DNA from: Ktedonobacteraceae bacterium
GTDB taxonomy: Bacteria > Chloroflexota > Ktedonobacteria > Ktedonobacterales > Ktedonobacteraceae
Direction of reading: 5' to 3'
Length of the DNA stretch: 64,000 nucleotides
NCBI GenBank assembly: GCA_035653615.1
Contig: DASRBN010000025.1
Location: 186,001-250,000, forward strand
Position 1 is the stretch's first letter; every line of letters starts with the position of its first letter. The position numbers were made by a program, and so were the translations under genes. The notes beneath the pieces were generated by a model that was given only the letters and a program-made list of their open reading frames with translations, searched no databases and was not told where the DNA came from. Shown piece by piece: positions 53,921 to 62,137 of the stretch.

Positions 53921-55519
53921 TTACCAGGCGGCGGCCAAACTTTCGGCGCGCGGGTCGGCTCCTCCCTGCATCATGCCTGTCTGTGCATCGAATGTAATAC
54001 CCTGCGCATAGCCCATACCTGTTTCCCATGCGCCCAGTTCTTCCACCTGGTGGCCGCGCTGGCGTAAAACTGCCAGCGTTGCTGGCGGAAAGCGGTCTTC
54101 CACGCGCAGTAGCTCTATACCGTTTGCCGCACCGTGGATCCAGCGCGGCATCTCGATAGCTTCCTGGATGTTCAGCCCAAAACGCGCTATCGCGGTATAG
54201 ACCTGCAAATGAATCTGGGGCTGTCCATCACCGCCCATCGTACCAAAGACCATCGCGGGTCTGCCATCGCGCAGCGCCATCGATGGGATCAGCGTGTGCA
54301 GCGTTCGTTTGCCTGGCGCAAGCGCGTTCGCGGCAGCTGGGTCGAGCGAAAAATATGCTCCTCGATTCTGGAGAACGATGCCCGTATCATCCACAACGAC
54401 GCCGCTTCCGAAGCCCATATAATTACTCTGAATGAGCGAAACGACGTTACCCTCTCTATCAGCCGCGCAGAGATATATCGTATCGCCACCAAAACTGCCG
54501 GGTGCAACGGACGGTTGCGCTCTAACTGGGTCGATGAGCGCCGCTCTTTGGCTCAGATAGTCCGGCTCAATGAGTGCTGCCGGATTGAATCGCATATAGG
54601 CAGGGTCAGTAAGATAAGCATCACGGTCCGCGAAAGCCAGCTTTTTCGCCTCGACCGCCATGTGGATGGTATCCGGCGATAACGGGCCATCGCCGAGGGA
54701 CAGGCGATCCAGGATTCCAAGCATTTGAAGGGCCGTCACGCCCTGGGTATTGGGTGGCAGTTCATAGATGCTCAGGTCCGCAAATGGAACGCTGAGGGGT
54801 GTGACCCATTCGCTCTGGTGCGCGGCCAGGTCTTCGCGGGTAATCAAGCCGCCCTCGCGCGCAAAAAACGCGGCGACCTGTTCCGCGATCTCTCCCCGGT
54901 AAAACGCTGAGGATCCCTCTCTGGCGATGGTTCGTAGCGTTTGTGCCAGTGTAGGAAAGCGGATTATTGTTCCGGCTGCAGGAACAGAGCCACCGGGCAA
55001 GAAGTGGGCGTGCCAGGAGCGATGAATACCTTCTCTTCTACTCATACGTGTCAGGGCATCATGCAGGTCCGGTCCCACGGCCACGCCCTCTTCGGCGTAG
55101 GAAATAGCCGGGGCAAGCGCCTGCGCCAGCCCCAAACGGCCAAAATGTTGCTCTGCCTCATCCCATCCGGCGGCGCATCCAGGAACAGTGACTGTGTGGA
55201 TACCCAGCACGGGCATAGATGTATAGCCCAGGGCGCGGTAGCGTTCGATAGTTGCTGCCCGCGCTGAGCGCCCGCTGCCGTTCAATCCAGAGAGTTTTCC
55301 GCTGGCAGCGTCGTAGATAAGCATGAAGACATCGCCGCCGAGTCCGCAGACAAAAGGATACACAACCTGGAGAACGGCGCTTGCTGCTACTGCCGCATCA
55401 ACGGCGTTGCCCCCACCTTTCAGAAGTTCCAACCCTGCTTCTGCTGCCAGATAATGCGGCGCAACAACCATACCCTTTCGAGCGAAGGTGATGGGACGAT
55501 GCAAGGAAAGTGAGGACAT
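53921..55519 (-). CDS. Gamma-glutamyltransferase family protein
   Basis: 532 residues, cytoplasmic type: no signal peptide is seen. The N-terminus has GMVVAPHYLAAEAGLELLKGGGNAVDAAVAA, given here in part as the family signature GGNAVDAA. The nucleophile threonine, where the proenzyme would cleave itself, is about residue 347 in GGDTIYLCAADREGNVVS. GSGVVVDDTGI and GTMGGDGQPQ follow. This form resembles YwrD-type relatives, which may act on small gamma-glutamyl or amide compounds rather than glutathione. ATG 55519 follows AAAGGAAC. It lies upstream of a peptide importer, a possible supplier of gamma-glutamyl substrates. Confidence 0.87.
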   Translation of the reverse strand: MSSLSLHRPITFARKGMVVAPHYLAAEAGLELLKGGGNAVDAAVAASAVLQVVYPFVCGLGGDVFMLIYDAASGKLSGLNGSGRSARAATIERYRALGYTSMPVLGIHTVTVPGCAAGWDEAEQHFGRLGLAQALAPAISYAEEGVAVGPDLHDALTRMSRREGIHRSWHAHFLPGGSVPAAGTIIRFPTLAQTLRTIAREGSSAFYRGEIAEQVAAFFAREGGLITREDLAAHQSEWVTPLSVPFADLSIYELPPNTQGVTALQMLGILDRLSLGDGPLSPDTIHMAVEAKKLAFADRDAYLTDPAYMRFNPAALIEPDYLSQRAALIDPVRAQPSVAPGSFGGDTIYLCAADREGNVVSLIQSNYMGFGSGVVVDDTGIVLQNRGAYFSLDPAAANALAPGKRTLHTLIPSMALRDGRPAMVFGTMGGDGQPQIHLQVYTAIARFGLNIQEAIEMPRWIHGAANGIELLRVEDRFPPATLAVLRQRGHQVEELGAWETGMGYAQGITFDAQTGMMQGGADPRAESLAAAW

Positions 55520-55625
55520 GTTCTCTGTTCCTTTCTGCCTTTTCCGGTTCCCTATACTTTTCTCCTGTGTTTTATAGCGCTTATGTAGGTTATAGTACGC
55601 GTTTTCAGGGAATGCAAATTCTGTA

Positions 55626-57209
55626 TCAGGCTTTTGGGATGTGAGCGCGGTCCTTCTTTCCTGTTCCCACCAGGGCTGCGTCGTTTGCTGCCGTGACTCG
55701 CTTCCTCCATATCCAGTAGGAGCCGTCGCCATAAGCGCTGTGCATGGGGATTCTCGCAACGAGCTGGTAGTCCTGGCTGGCATTCAGGCTTTGTGTGATA
55801 TGTCTGGCCAGGGCCGCGTGATACCCATAACTCAGTTCAATCATCTCGAAGTATCCGGCTTGAATTGCGGCCGTATAGGCCGCTTCTCCTGAAAGCTCCC
55901 GTTTGTCCGCAGCGATGTACACGAAATAGTCCAGGCTACTCCACTGCCAGATATCGGTCTGCTTCTGTAAGCTATAGCGCAACACATCATAATCTTCCGC
56001 CAGGTAGTGATCCTTTCCTTTGTGTACTTGCGGTTGCAAGAATGTGGTCAGCTGTGTACTCGAAGGCCAGCCCTCGTAGAGCAGAGATGCTTGCTGGATA
56101 CCCGAAAGGAAGATCAGCAGGCATAGTGCCAGCACAGCCAGCCAGGAAAGACCACCCATGTATCTGTGTAGCACGTTGACGAAGAAGGCAGTGATATAGC
56201 CGACCAGCGGGGCCAGAAAGATCATACAGAACGCCAGGTGCTTGTCCAGTGAGACCATTTCTCCCCTGGTCGTGTGATAGAGCGGGACGAGCAATGCTGA
56301 GCCAAAGAATAGCAGGCCGGTCAGCACGCGCTTCCTGCCACACAGCGGCAGGGCCAGCAAACCGAGCGCGAAAAAGATCCCGGTCGTGGTTGCGATATGT
56401 CCTATGACCACCAGCGCTGGGGCAGCAGTGAGGCTGACGCGATTGATGGTTGTCACGTTCATTCCGGTGAGCGCCTGCTGATCCATCACCAGGAAAGCGA
56501 GAAGGCCTGTTATGATCAATGACGTGAGCGCCAGGTGTAAGCGGTCGAGCATCTCCCGCCATCCCTGCTGTTGCCAGCTCCACCAGGCAAGCAGGGCCAG
56601 TATCGTTGGGATGAATAACAATCCGGCGTACTTGGCGGCAACCATGAGCATCAGCAAAGGACCGAATACCAGCAGGCGGCGGTCCGATGCCGCCTGGCTG
56701 GCCCAGAGGCAGAAGGTTAGCGCCAGTGCCAGCAAACAGCAACACAGGGCATCGTAGGTAGCCAGGCGTCCCACAAACAGGACCGACCCGCCGCAGGCGA
56801 AAATGAAAGCCGCGAGCAGCGCGCTTGTACGATCAAACAGCCGGAGCGTCAGGCCATAGACGCAGGTGGTGGCGATCAGCATACAAAGCAGGCTGAACAG
56901 ACGTGCCATCTCCAGTCCTCCCAGCAAATCGAGCAAGCCCGCTATGGGCGGGTAAAAGAAAGGATAGCCGGAAAAATACAGGCCATACGGCTCCAGATAC
57001 GTTGCCTGGCCCTGCCATCGGAGCAGAATCTGGTGTCCGGCTAACAGGTAGAGGGCTTCATCCTGGAAAGGCGTATTGTTGAGTAGGAGCAGAGAAGTGC
57101 TGGCTTGCACGAGCAGGATAAAGGGCAGCAGGAACCACGAGAGCCAACCGTTGAAACTGGCCCCTTGCTCCGAACGTTTCTTTATGCGTACTGAAGAACT
57201 CACCTGCAT
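55626..57209 (-). CDS. GT-C type membrane glycosyltransferase (PMT/ArnT-like)
   Basis: 527 residues, with about 10-12 hydrophobic segments. The GT-C acidic motif is near residue ~50 in NTPFQDEALYLLAG, in the first extracytoplasmic loop, where these enzymes bind the lipid-phosphate sugar donor. Hydrophobic runs follow at MLIATTCVYGLTLRL and later. The C-terminal ~150 residues are soluble and probably periplasmic-facing. ATG 57209 has GGGAG about 9 bases upstream; further ATGs exist upstream with no clear site. Acceptor and sugar are unknown. Confidence 0.72.
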   Translation of the reverse strand: MQVSSSVRIKKRSEQGASFNGWLSWFLLPFILLVQASTSLLLLNNTPFQDEALYLLAGHQILLRWQGQATYLEPYGLYFSGYPFFYPPIAGLLDLLGGLEMARLFSLLCMLIATTCVYGLTLRLFDRTSALLAAFIFACGGSVLFVGRLATYDALCCCLLALALTFCLWASQAASDRRLLVFGPLLMLMVAAKYAGLLFIPTILALLAWWSWQQQGWREMLDRLHLALTSLIITGLLAFLVMDQQALTGMNVTTINRVSLTAAPALVVIGHIATTTGIFFALGLLALPLCGRKRVLTGLLFFGSALLVPLYHTTRGEMVSLDKHLAFCMIFLAPLVGYITAFFVNVLHRYMGGLSWLAVLALCLLIFLSGIQQASLLYEGWPSSTQLTTFLQPQVHKGKDHYLAEDYDVLRYSLQKQTDIWQWSSLDYFVYIAADKRELSGEAAYTAAIQAGYFEMIELSYGYHAALARHITQSLNASQDYQLVARIPMHSAYGDGSYWIWRKRVTAANDAALVGTGKKDRAHIPKA

Positions 57210-57439
57210 GCGTACTGGCTCCCGAATTGAGTGCCCATCACAGCTGAGCGTGCCGTAATGCCAGGCCAAAGAACAAAGCAGCAGTTGCATTGACGAATGC
57301 CTGCTATCAGATAACATGCTCCCGTCGAGCCGAGAGGGCATACTCCTGTAAAGGAGACGTTTGAGACCGGGGCGCCGTAGCGGTGTTATCACTCGCGTCA
57401 GATGCCGGATTGGACGGTAGAGCCAGGCTTTCCCGCCAA

Positions 57440-57598
57440 CTATGAATCGTTCGGGCAGACGCGCACGCGCATCCCGGTATACAGGCCCAGAACGTGACCA
57501 TCTTTACTGACAAAGTAGTAGCCCTCGAATGTATGAGGTTCAGTACGCGTTTGATCCAGCGTAACAAGGGTATACTCGAGACCGGGAATGACTCCCAA
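57440..57598 (-). CDS. Possible 52-residue small protein
   Basis: A short frame starts at TTG 57598 with AGGAG upstream and encodes MGVIPGLEYTLVTLDQTR, later GYYFVSKDGHVLGLY and TGMRVRVCPNDS. It alternates hydrophobic and polar residues, as in a small beta barrel, and looks more protein-like than a chance frame. There is no membrane segment. I recognise no family and it may be a remnant. The 230 bases between it and the GT-C gene hold nothing I can name. Confidence 0.3.
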   Translation of the reverse strand: MGVIPGLEYTLVTLDQTRTEPHTFEGYYFVSKDGHVLGLYTGMRVRVCPNDS

Positions 57599-57672
57599 GC
57601 CCTACTCCTACCATCAATGCCAGCTCAATTACCCAGCCAGTTTGTGATCGTCTCTCGGTATGACGCATAGCT

Positions 57673-57909
57673 GTGCTACCTCAAGACGCAACCTGGTGCC
57701 AAATACCTGGCGTCACCACGGGTCGCGAAATCGATGATACGCTAGCCGCGGCACTGGCAGGTTATCCAGATCATCTCATACTGCTGCGCCCGGACCATTA
57801 TGTCGCAGCCTGCATTCCGGTATCGGATATCGCTCGCGGAAGCGAGATCGTCAGCGCCCTTCATGCAGAGTACCTGGAGATCAACCGAAGGAAGGAATTT
57901 GTAAGATGA
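57673..57909 (+). pseudogene. C-terminal remnant of a flavin-dependent aromatic monooxygenase
   Basis: The frame of 78 codons (from GTG 57673) ends in DHLILLRPDHYVAACIPV, then a helix. The 'LlRPD.YVA' ending is typical of the C-terminal thioredoxin-like domain of FAD aromatic hydroxylases (phenol or 3-hydroxybenzoate hydroxylase type). The FAD domain (~450 residues) is absent and the stretch just upstream is closed by stops. It lies 170 bases before gentisate dioxygenase, whose substrate such a hydroxylase makes, which supports the reading. Confidence 0.45.
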
Positions 57910-58079
57910 GGGAAAAGAGGTTGACTTGATACCGATAGCTTTTGTAGGATGTCAATATCATTCATAGCGATGACCTGCCGAGCTCCTGTGTAATGCGCTA
58001 TTCACAGGACGAGTACCAGGCGTTTTCACGTATACGGACTGCTTCTCTGGCTGGTAGCTGGAGAGAAAGGAGAGAAAAG

Positions 58080-59216
58080 ATGGGCATTGATATGAGTCAT
58101 GCGCAGACCGTCGAGGTCGGCTATGACGAGTTTTGCGGGGCGCTGGCGGCGCGCGATCTCAAGCCGTTGTGGAAAATTGCCAGGCAGTTGATGCCGGAGG
58201 TGCCACTACCGACCACCCAGGCCTGGCTCTGGAAGTGGGACGACGTGCTGCCGCTTGCCAAACGCGCCGGAGAACTGATTACGCTGGAACGCGGCGGGGA
58301 CAGGAGGGTGCTGGCCCTCGCCAATCCAGGGTTGAATGGCCTGCCTTTCACCAGCACGACGTTGTGGGGCGCGCTACAATACCTCGGCCCGCACGAATCG
58401 GCCCCCGCGCACCGGCATACGCCCAGCGCTATCCGCTTCGTCCTCACCGGCTCGGGCGTCTACACGACAGTCAACGGCGATGCCTGTGACATGGAGCCGG
58501 GCGACTTGATCCTGACGCCTATCTGGAACTGGCACGACCACAACAACCGCAGCGACGAGCCGATGGTGTGGTTCGATGGCCTGGACTTGCCCCTTTTGAC
58601 CACACTGGAGTCGATCTTCTTCGAAAACCACCCCAACCAGCTGCAGCCGGTAGAGGGTCACAATCTCTCCGAACAAGGCTTCTCCGGGGTCGGGCTGCGC
58701 GAGTTGGGCGCCAGCTCTCCCGTTGCCCACTCGCCACTGCTGCGCTACCGCTGGGCCGAGACTGAGCGCACCCTGGAGGCGTTGCACCGGGCGCGCGGCG
58801 GCCCCATGGCCAGCCTGGAGTTTGTCAACCCGCTCACGGGTACGCCGGCCGTCGCCACCTTCGCTTGCGAGATGCATCGTCTCTACCCTGGCGAGCGCAC
58901 TGCTACGAAACGCAAGACAGGCAGTTCCATCTACGTGGTTTTTCAGGGCAGCGGCCGCTCGGTCATCAATGGTGTGCGCTTCGACTGGGGCCCCGGCGAT
59001 ATTTTCGTCACCCCCTCCTGGGCCAGCGTTGATCACCAGGCCGAGGAGCAGGCCGACCTGTTCGCCGTCAGCGACCGGCCCGTCTTACAGGCGCTCTATC
59101 TCTACCGTGAAGAGAAACTGCCGGAGCACCAGGAGATCAGCGGAACATTTGTGCCGCTCAAGGGTGCAATAAGTACTGCCGACGCGACCCAAAATGGGCA
59201 GAGCACGTCCTGGTAG
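58080..59216 (+). CDS. Gentisate 1,2-dioxygenase
   Basis: Opens the ring of gentisate (2,5-dihydroxybenzoate) with O2, using Fe(II), to maleylpyruvate. 378 residues with two cupin domains. The N-terminal cupin has the iron ligands H111 and H113 (APAHRHTPSAIRFVL) and H152 (WNWHDHNN); the C-terminal cupin (VVFQGSGRSVINGVRFDWGPGDIF) lacks them, as in known enzymes. ATG 58080 follows AAAGGAG; a longer frame from 57993 has no site. No maleylpyruvate isomerase or fumarylpyruvate hydrolase gene is adjacent. Its GC-rich codon use fits neighbours. Confidence 0.92.
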   Translation: MGIDMSHAQTVEVGYDEFCGALAARDLKPLWKIARQLMPEVPLPTTQAWLWKWDDVLPLAKRAGELITLERGGDRRVLALANPGLNGLPFTSTTLWGALQYLGPHESAPAHRHTPSAIRFVLTGSGVYTTVNGDACDMEPGDLILTPIWNWHDHNNRSDEPMVWFDGLDLPLLTTLESIFFENHPNQLQPVEGHNLSEQGFSGVGLRELGASSPVAHSPLLRYRWAETERTLEALHRARGGPMASLEFVNPLTGTPAVATFACEMHRLYPGERTATKRKTGSSIYVVFQGSGRSVINGVRFDWGPGDIFVTPSWASVDHQAEEQADLFAVSDRPVLQALYLYREEKLPEHQEISGTFVPLKGAISTADATQNGQSTSW

Positions 59217-59280
59217 GCCTCCTTGTTTTTGTGCAAAAGTTCTCGTGGTTGTCAACCGTTTTTCTGTTCTACCACAGCTA

Positions 59281-59382
59281 CTGTAGGGACAGGGGCAAGC
59301 CCCTGTCCTGCTTGGGGCGTGAGGCAGGCAGCAGGCCCTGTGCGTGTTGGGCGGGGGCAGGGACGAGCCGCTGTCCCTACAG
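59281..59382. repeat. MITE-like element with 12-base inverted termini
   Basis: CTGTAGGGACAG (59281-59292) and CTGTCCCTACAG (59371-59382) are perfect inverted repeats bounding 102 bases. Inside are AGGGGCAAGCCCCT (a nested palindrome, from 59291) and GGGGGCAGGGACGAGCCGCTG. It is the fullest copy of the GTAGGGACAG family seen here. The 325-base gap between the dioxygenase and the efflux gene contains this and nothing else I can name. Confidence 0.7.
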
Positions 59383-59541
59383 GACACGATGATGGTGATT
59401 CCCCGATTCGATGGGAAAAATTCATCAGAACCTGGTGATCCTGAGCAAACTGAAAGGGCTCAAGTATTACCTGCCGAGAGGCGTTTGGGCGTGCTTGTTT
59501 TCTTGCCACGGAGAACCTCCTTACCATCCTCACTCCAAGAT

Positions 59542-60990
59542 TCACTCGCCTTTTCTCACGTGCCGCAGCCGATAGATCGGGAAGCTGGCCAGCAGAAGCA
59601 GTACGCTGATGATAGTAAGGATGGTGGCAATGATATGCAGGCCGTCGCTGGTGATCGTTGTCCCAAGCAGGCTGGTGGCGAGAATGGCTCCCACGTAGCG
59701 GAAGGTTTGGAACTGACCACTCGCAGCACCCATCTGCCTGGCCGGGGCGTGTTCGTAGAGAGCAGCCTGTAGGCCGAGGTTATTGAAGCCGTTGGGAATG
59801 CCGAGGATGGCCCCGATAGCGAGGATCACGATCACCGGGGTGGCAGCGTTGAAGACCAGCAGCAAAAGGGAGCCCACAATGAGCGTGAAGGAACCGATGA
59901 TGAGGGCCGGTCTGGGGCCAGATTTGCTGATGAGCCGCGCTGCGATGGGTGTGGCCAGTACACCCATACCGGAGATAGGCAGCAGCAGGAGTCCTGCCAT
60001 GCCGCTATCGAAGCCGCGCACCTGTTCTAACCAGAGTGGCATGCTGAAGAAGACGGCGTAGAAGACGATATTGACACCCGCAAATTGAGCATAGACACCT
60101 ATCAACGGGCGGTTGGCAGCCAGCATTCTCACATTAAGAAATGGCTCAGCCACACCGCGCTCGCGTAGAACCAGTAGGACAGCGGCAAGCGGGGCGACCG
60201 GTAACAAGAGCCACAGCGGGCCGCTGGCCAGTGATAGCAGGAATGCGAGGAGACTAGCCAGCATCCCGCTGAACAAGACGATCCCAGGAACGTCGGCCAT
60301 TCTCACCGCCGCTTGTGCGACCGAGAGGCGCGACGGCGAGTCTTCCAGTGTGGCCAGACCAGGGGTGCTGTCTGCTGGCAACCAACGCAAGGCCAGAATG
60401 AGACCCACGATGGTCAGTGGAACGTTGACGAGAAAGATCGCAGGCCAGCCCAAAAGCCTCGCCAGAAACCCACCAAGCACCGGCCCGAGAGCAACGCTCA
60501 CCGACGAGGTGATGGAGATTGCGCCGAGCGTTCCTGCAGGAGCCTTGCCTTGTGGATCGCCAGCGCGAATGATGGCAAGTCCCGCCGGGTATGCTGCCGA
60601 GGTACCGAGTGCCTGCACCATACGAATGGCGATCAACCAGCCGAATGCCGGTACGAATGGCGCGAACGCACTTGCTATCCCGACCATGAGTAAGCCGGTG
60701 CAGAAAACACGCCGGGGACCGAACAGGTCAGAGAATCGACCCATCAAGGGCTGTGCGATAGCAGCCGCTAGTGCGAAGCCGGAGAGGAGCAATGACGCGG
60801 TGGTCACGCTGATCCTGAAGTTCGTCTGGATCAGAATGAGCGCAACGGTGATCATCGACGAGTTGAGCGGGTTCAGCAGCGTCCCCGCCAGCACCGCACT
60901 GACAAGGCGTTTACCAGGTCGCTGAGTCAGGGGCGTGCCCCTGGTTGCGTCAGTTTCAACAGCAAGTTCTATCTCTTTTTTGTGCATCAT
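59542..60990 (-). CDS. MFS drug efflux transporter, DHA2 (EmrB/QacA) type
   Basis: 482 residues with about 14 hydrophobic segments. Motifs: GTLLNPLNSSMITVAL in helix 1 (DHA2 usually has 'LDxTIVNVALP'; here N and S replace D and T), GRFSDLFGPRRVF (MFS motif A) and LGPVLGGFLARLLGWPAIFLVNVP (motif C region), with later helices. Such pumps export drugs or hydrophobic acids using protons. ATG 60990 has GGAGG about 11 bases upstream. It is divergent from a LysR regulator across 196 bases that hold a palindromic operator, so it is probably regulated by it. Confidence 0.87.
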   Translation of the reverse strand: MMHKKEIELAVETDATRGTPLTQRPGKRLVSAVLAGTLLNPLNSSMITVALILIQTNFRISVTTASLLLSGFALAAAIAQPLMGRFSDLFGPRRVFCTGLLMVGIASAFAPFVPAFGWLIAIRMVQALGTSAAYPAGLAIIRAGDPQGKAPAGTLGAISITSSVSVALGPVLGGFLARLLGWPAIFLVNVPLTIVGLILALRWLPADSTPGLATLEDSPSRLSVAQAAVRMADVPGIVLFSGMLASLLAFLLSLASGPLWLLLPVAPLAAVLLVLRERGVAEPFLNVRMLAANRPLIGVYAQFAGVNIVFYAVFFSMPLWLEQVRGFDSGMAGLLLLPISGMGVLATPIAARLISKSGPRPALIIGSFTLIVGSLLLLVFNAATPVIVILAIGAILGIPNGFNNLGLQAALYEHAPARQMGAASGQFQTFRYVGAILATSLLGTTITSDGLHIIATILTIISVLLLLASFPIYRLRHVRKGE

Positions 60991-61101
60991 AAATGTCAGA
61001 AAACCTCCGCTTTCTCTTCTGTGAGGATATTCACCCGGCAGAAACCTGGCTGACCACAAGCTTCAACACCATATTGGTTTGTGCATGACCGTGTGGTTTG
61101 A

Positions 61102-61131
61102 TTGTAGACCGGTCATCTTATGTGTTACAAT
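61102..61131 (+). promoter_or_regulatory. Predicted lysR promoter
   Basis: TTGTAG (61102-61107) and TACAAT (61126-61131) are separated by 18 bases, upstream of the LysR gene. A GACCGGTC palindrome (61107-61114) lies in the spacer. The prediction rests on the sequence match only. Confidence 0.5.
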
Positions 61132-61142
61132 ACATATGTATT
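61129..61142. promoter_or_regulatory. Candidate LysR operator, AATACATATGTATT
   Basis: A perfect 14-base palindrome overlaps the predicted -10 element of the LysR gene and lies 139 bases from the divergent efflux start. Its ATAC-N4-GTAT core fits the dyad of LysR-type sites (T-N11-A). This is the expected place for autoregulation and activation of the divergent gene. Confidence 0.55.
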
Positions 61143-61186
61143 CATATATCCATGACTCTGCAGCCATAAGAGAGGATACAAAGGCG

Positions 61187-62095
61187 ATGGATCTGCTCCA
61201 GCTTCGCTATTTTCAGACCGTTGCCCGGCTTGAGCATATGACGCAGGCAGCGCAAGAACTCTACATTTCCCAGTCCTCTCTGAGTAAGACCATTATTCAT
61301 CTTGAACACGAGCTGGGTGTCTCGCTGTTCGATCGACAGGGACGCAAGATCCAGCTCAACCAGTATGGCAAAGCGTTTTTACGGCGTGTCGAGCAGGTTT
61401 TTGCGGCGTTGGATGATGGACAGCGCGAGTTGGCTGATCTGGCAGAAGGGAAGCAGGGGCAAGTGTCGCTCGCGTCGATGAGTATCTATCTCCTCCCTGG
61501 TCTTCTCCAGTCCTTCCGTGAGCGCCATCCAGGCGTCAACATCCGCATTTTTGGCTCTCCTCGTCAGGAAATGCTCGCTCAGCTTGAACGCGGAGAAATT
61601 GATCTTTGCTTCTCTGCCCCGCCGCTCGAACGGCCAGAGATCGAGTATACATCATTGATGATGGAGGAAATTCTGCTTGCGGTCCCGCCGGGGCATTGCC
61701 TGGCGGAACGCAAGACAGTCCGTTTGAACGAAGTTGCGCAAGAGCCCTTTTTAGCACTCAAACAGGGATATAGTCTGCGCAAACTTATCGACACGTGTTG
61801 TCAACAGGCAGGTTTTACTCCACATGTCGTGTTTGAGGGGGATGAGCCTATGGCGCTGTTGCACCTTGTCAAAGCTGGACTGGGTATTGCTTGTATTCCC
61901 GCGCTTGTCTGGAAGAGCGTCCCTGAGATAGCGGTTGCACGCGTCCATATCGAAGAGCCACTCTGCCAGCGTGAGTTGGCTTTGCTCTGGTCAAAGGAGC
62001 GCTACCTCTCTGTTGCCGCGCGTGAATTGCGTGATTTTATCATCACGTACTTTGCACACTTTGACCAAACCACGCCATTATCCGGAAGCTTCTGA
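61187..62095 (+). CDS. LysR-family transcriptional regulator
   Basis: 302 residues. The N-terminal winged helix-turn-helix reads LLQLRYFQTVARLEHMTQAA, then LYISQSSLSKTIIHLEHELGVSLFDRQGRKIQL. The ligand-binding part resembles a periplasmic-binding-protein fold (VSLASMSIYLLPGLL, then LGIACIPALVWK). ATG 61187 follows AAAGG; a longer frame begins inside the promoter region. It is divergent from the efflux pump at 60990, its most likely target, and may also respond to an aromatic acid handled by the neighbouring dioxygenase. Ligand unknown. Confidence 0.93.
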   Translation: MDLLQLRYFQTVARLEHMTQAAQELYISQSSLSKTIIHLEHELGVSLFDRQGRKIQLNQYGKAFLRRVEQVFAALDDGQRELADLAEGKQGQVSLASMSIYLLPGLLQSFRERHPGVNIRIFGSPRQEMLAQLERGEIDLCFSAPPLERPEIEYTSLMMEEILLAVPPGHCLAERKTVRLNEVAQEPFLALKQGYSLRKLIDTCCQQAGFTPHVVFEGDEPMALLHLVKAGLGIACIPALVWKSVPEIAVARVHIEEPLCQRELALLWSKERYLSVAARELRDFIITYFAHFDQTTPLSGSF

Positions 62096-62137
62096 TTGAG
62101 AAGGCACAGGTTATTTTCTCCTTTTATCTTGCAAGGC

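Noticed and set aside
53692-53997. A 101-codon frame upstream of the peptide-binding protein
   Set aside because: No ribosome-binding site, no domain, and it runs into the end of the gamma-glutamyltransferase gene on the other strand. The 252-base gap is more likely the importer's promoter region.
57307-57567. An 86-codon minus-strand frame
   Set aside because: It overlaps the better 52-residue candidate in another frame and its own product is Ser/Ala/Arg-rich without motif.
60113-60925. A 270-codon frame opposite the DHA2 transporter
   Set aside because: Low-complexity product from the reverse of membrane-helix codons; the transporter reading is clear.
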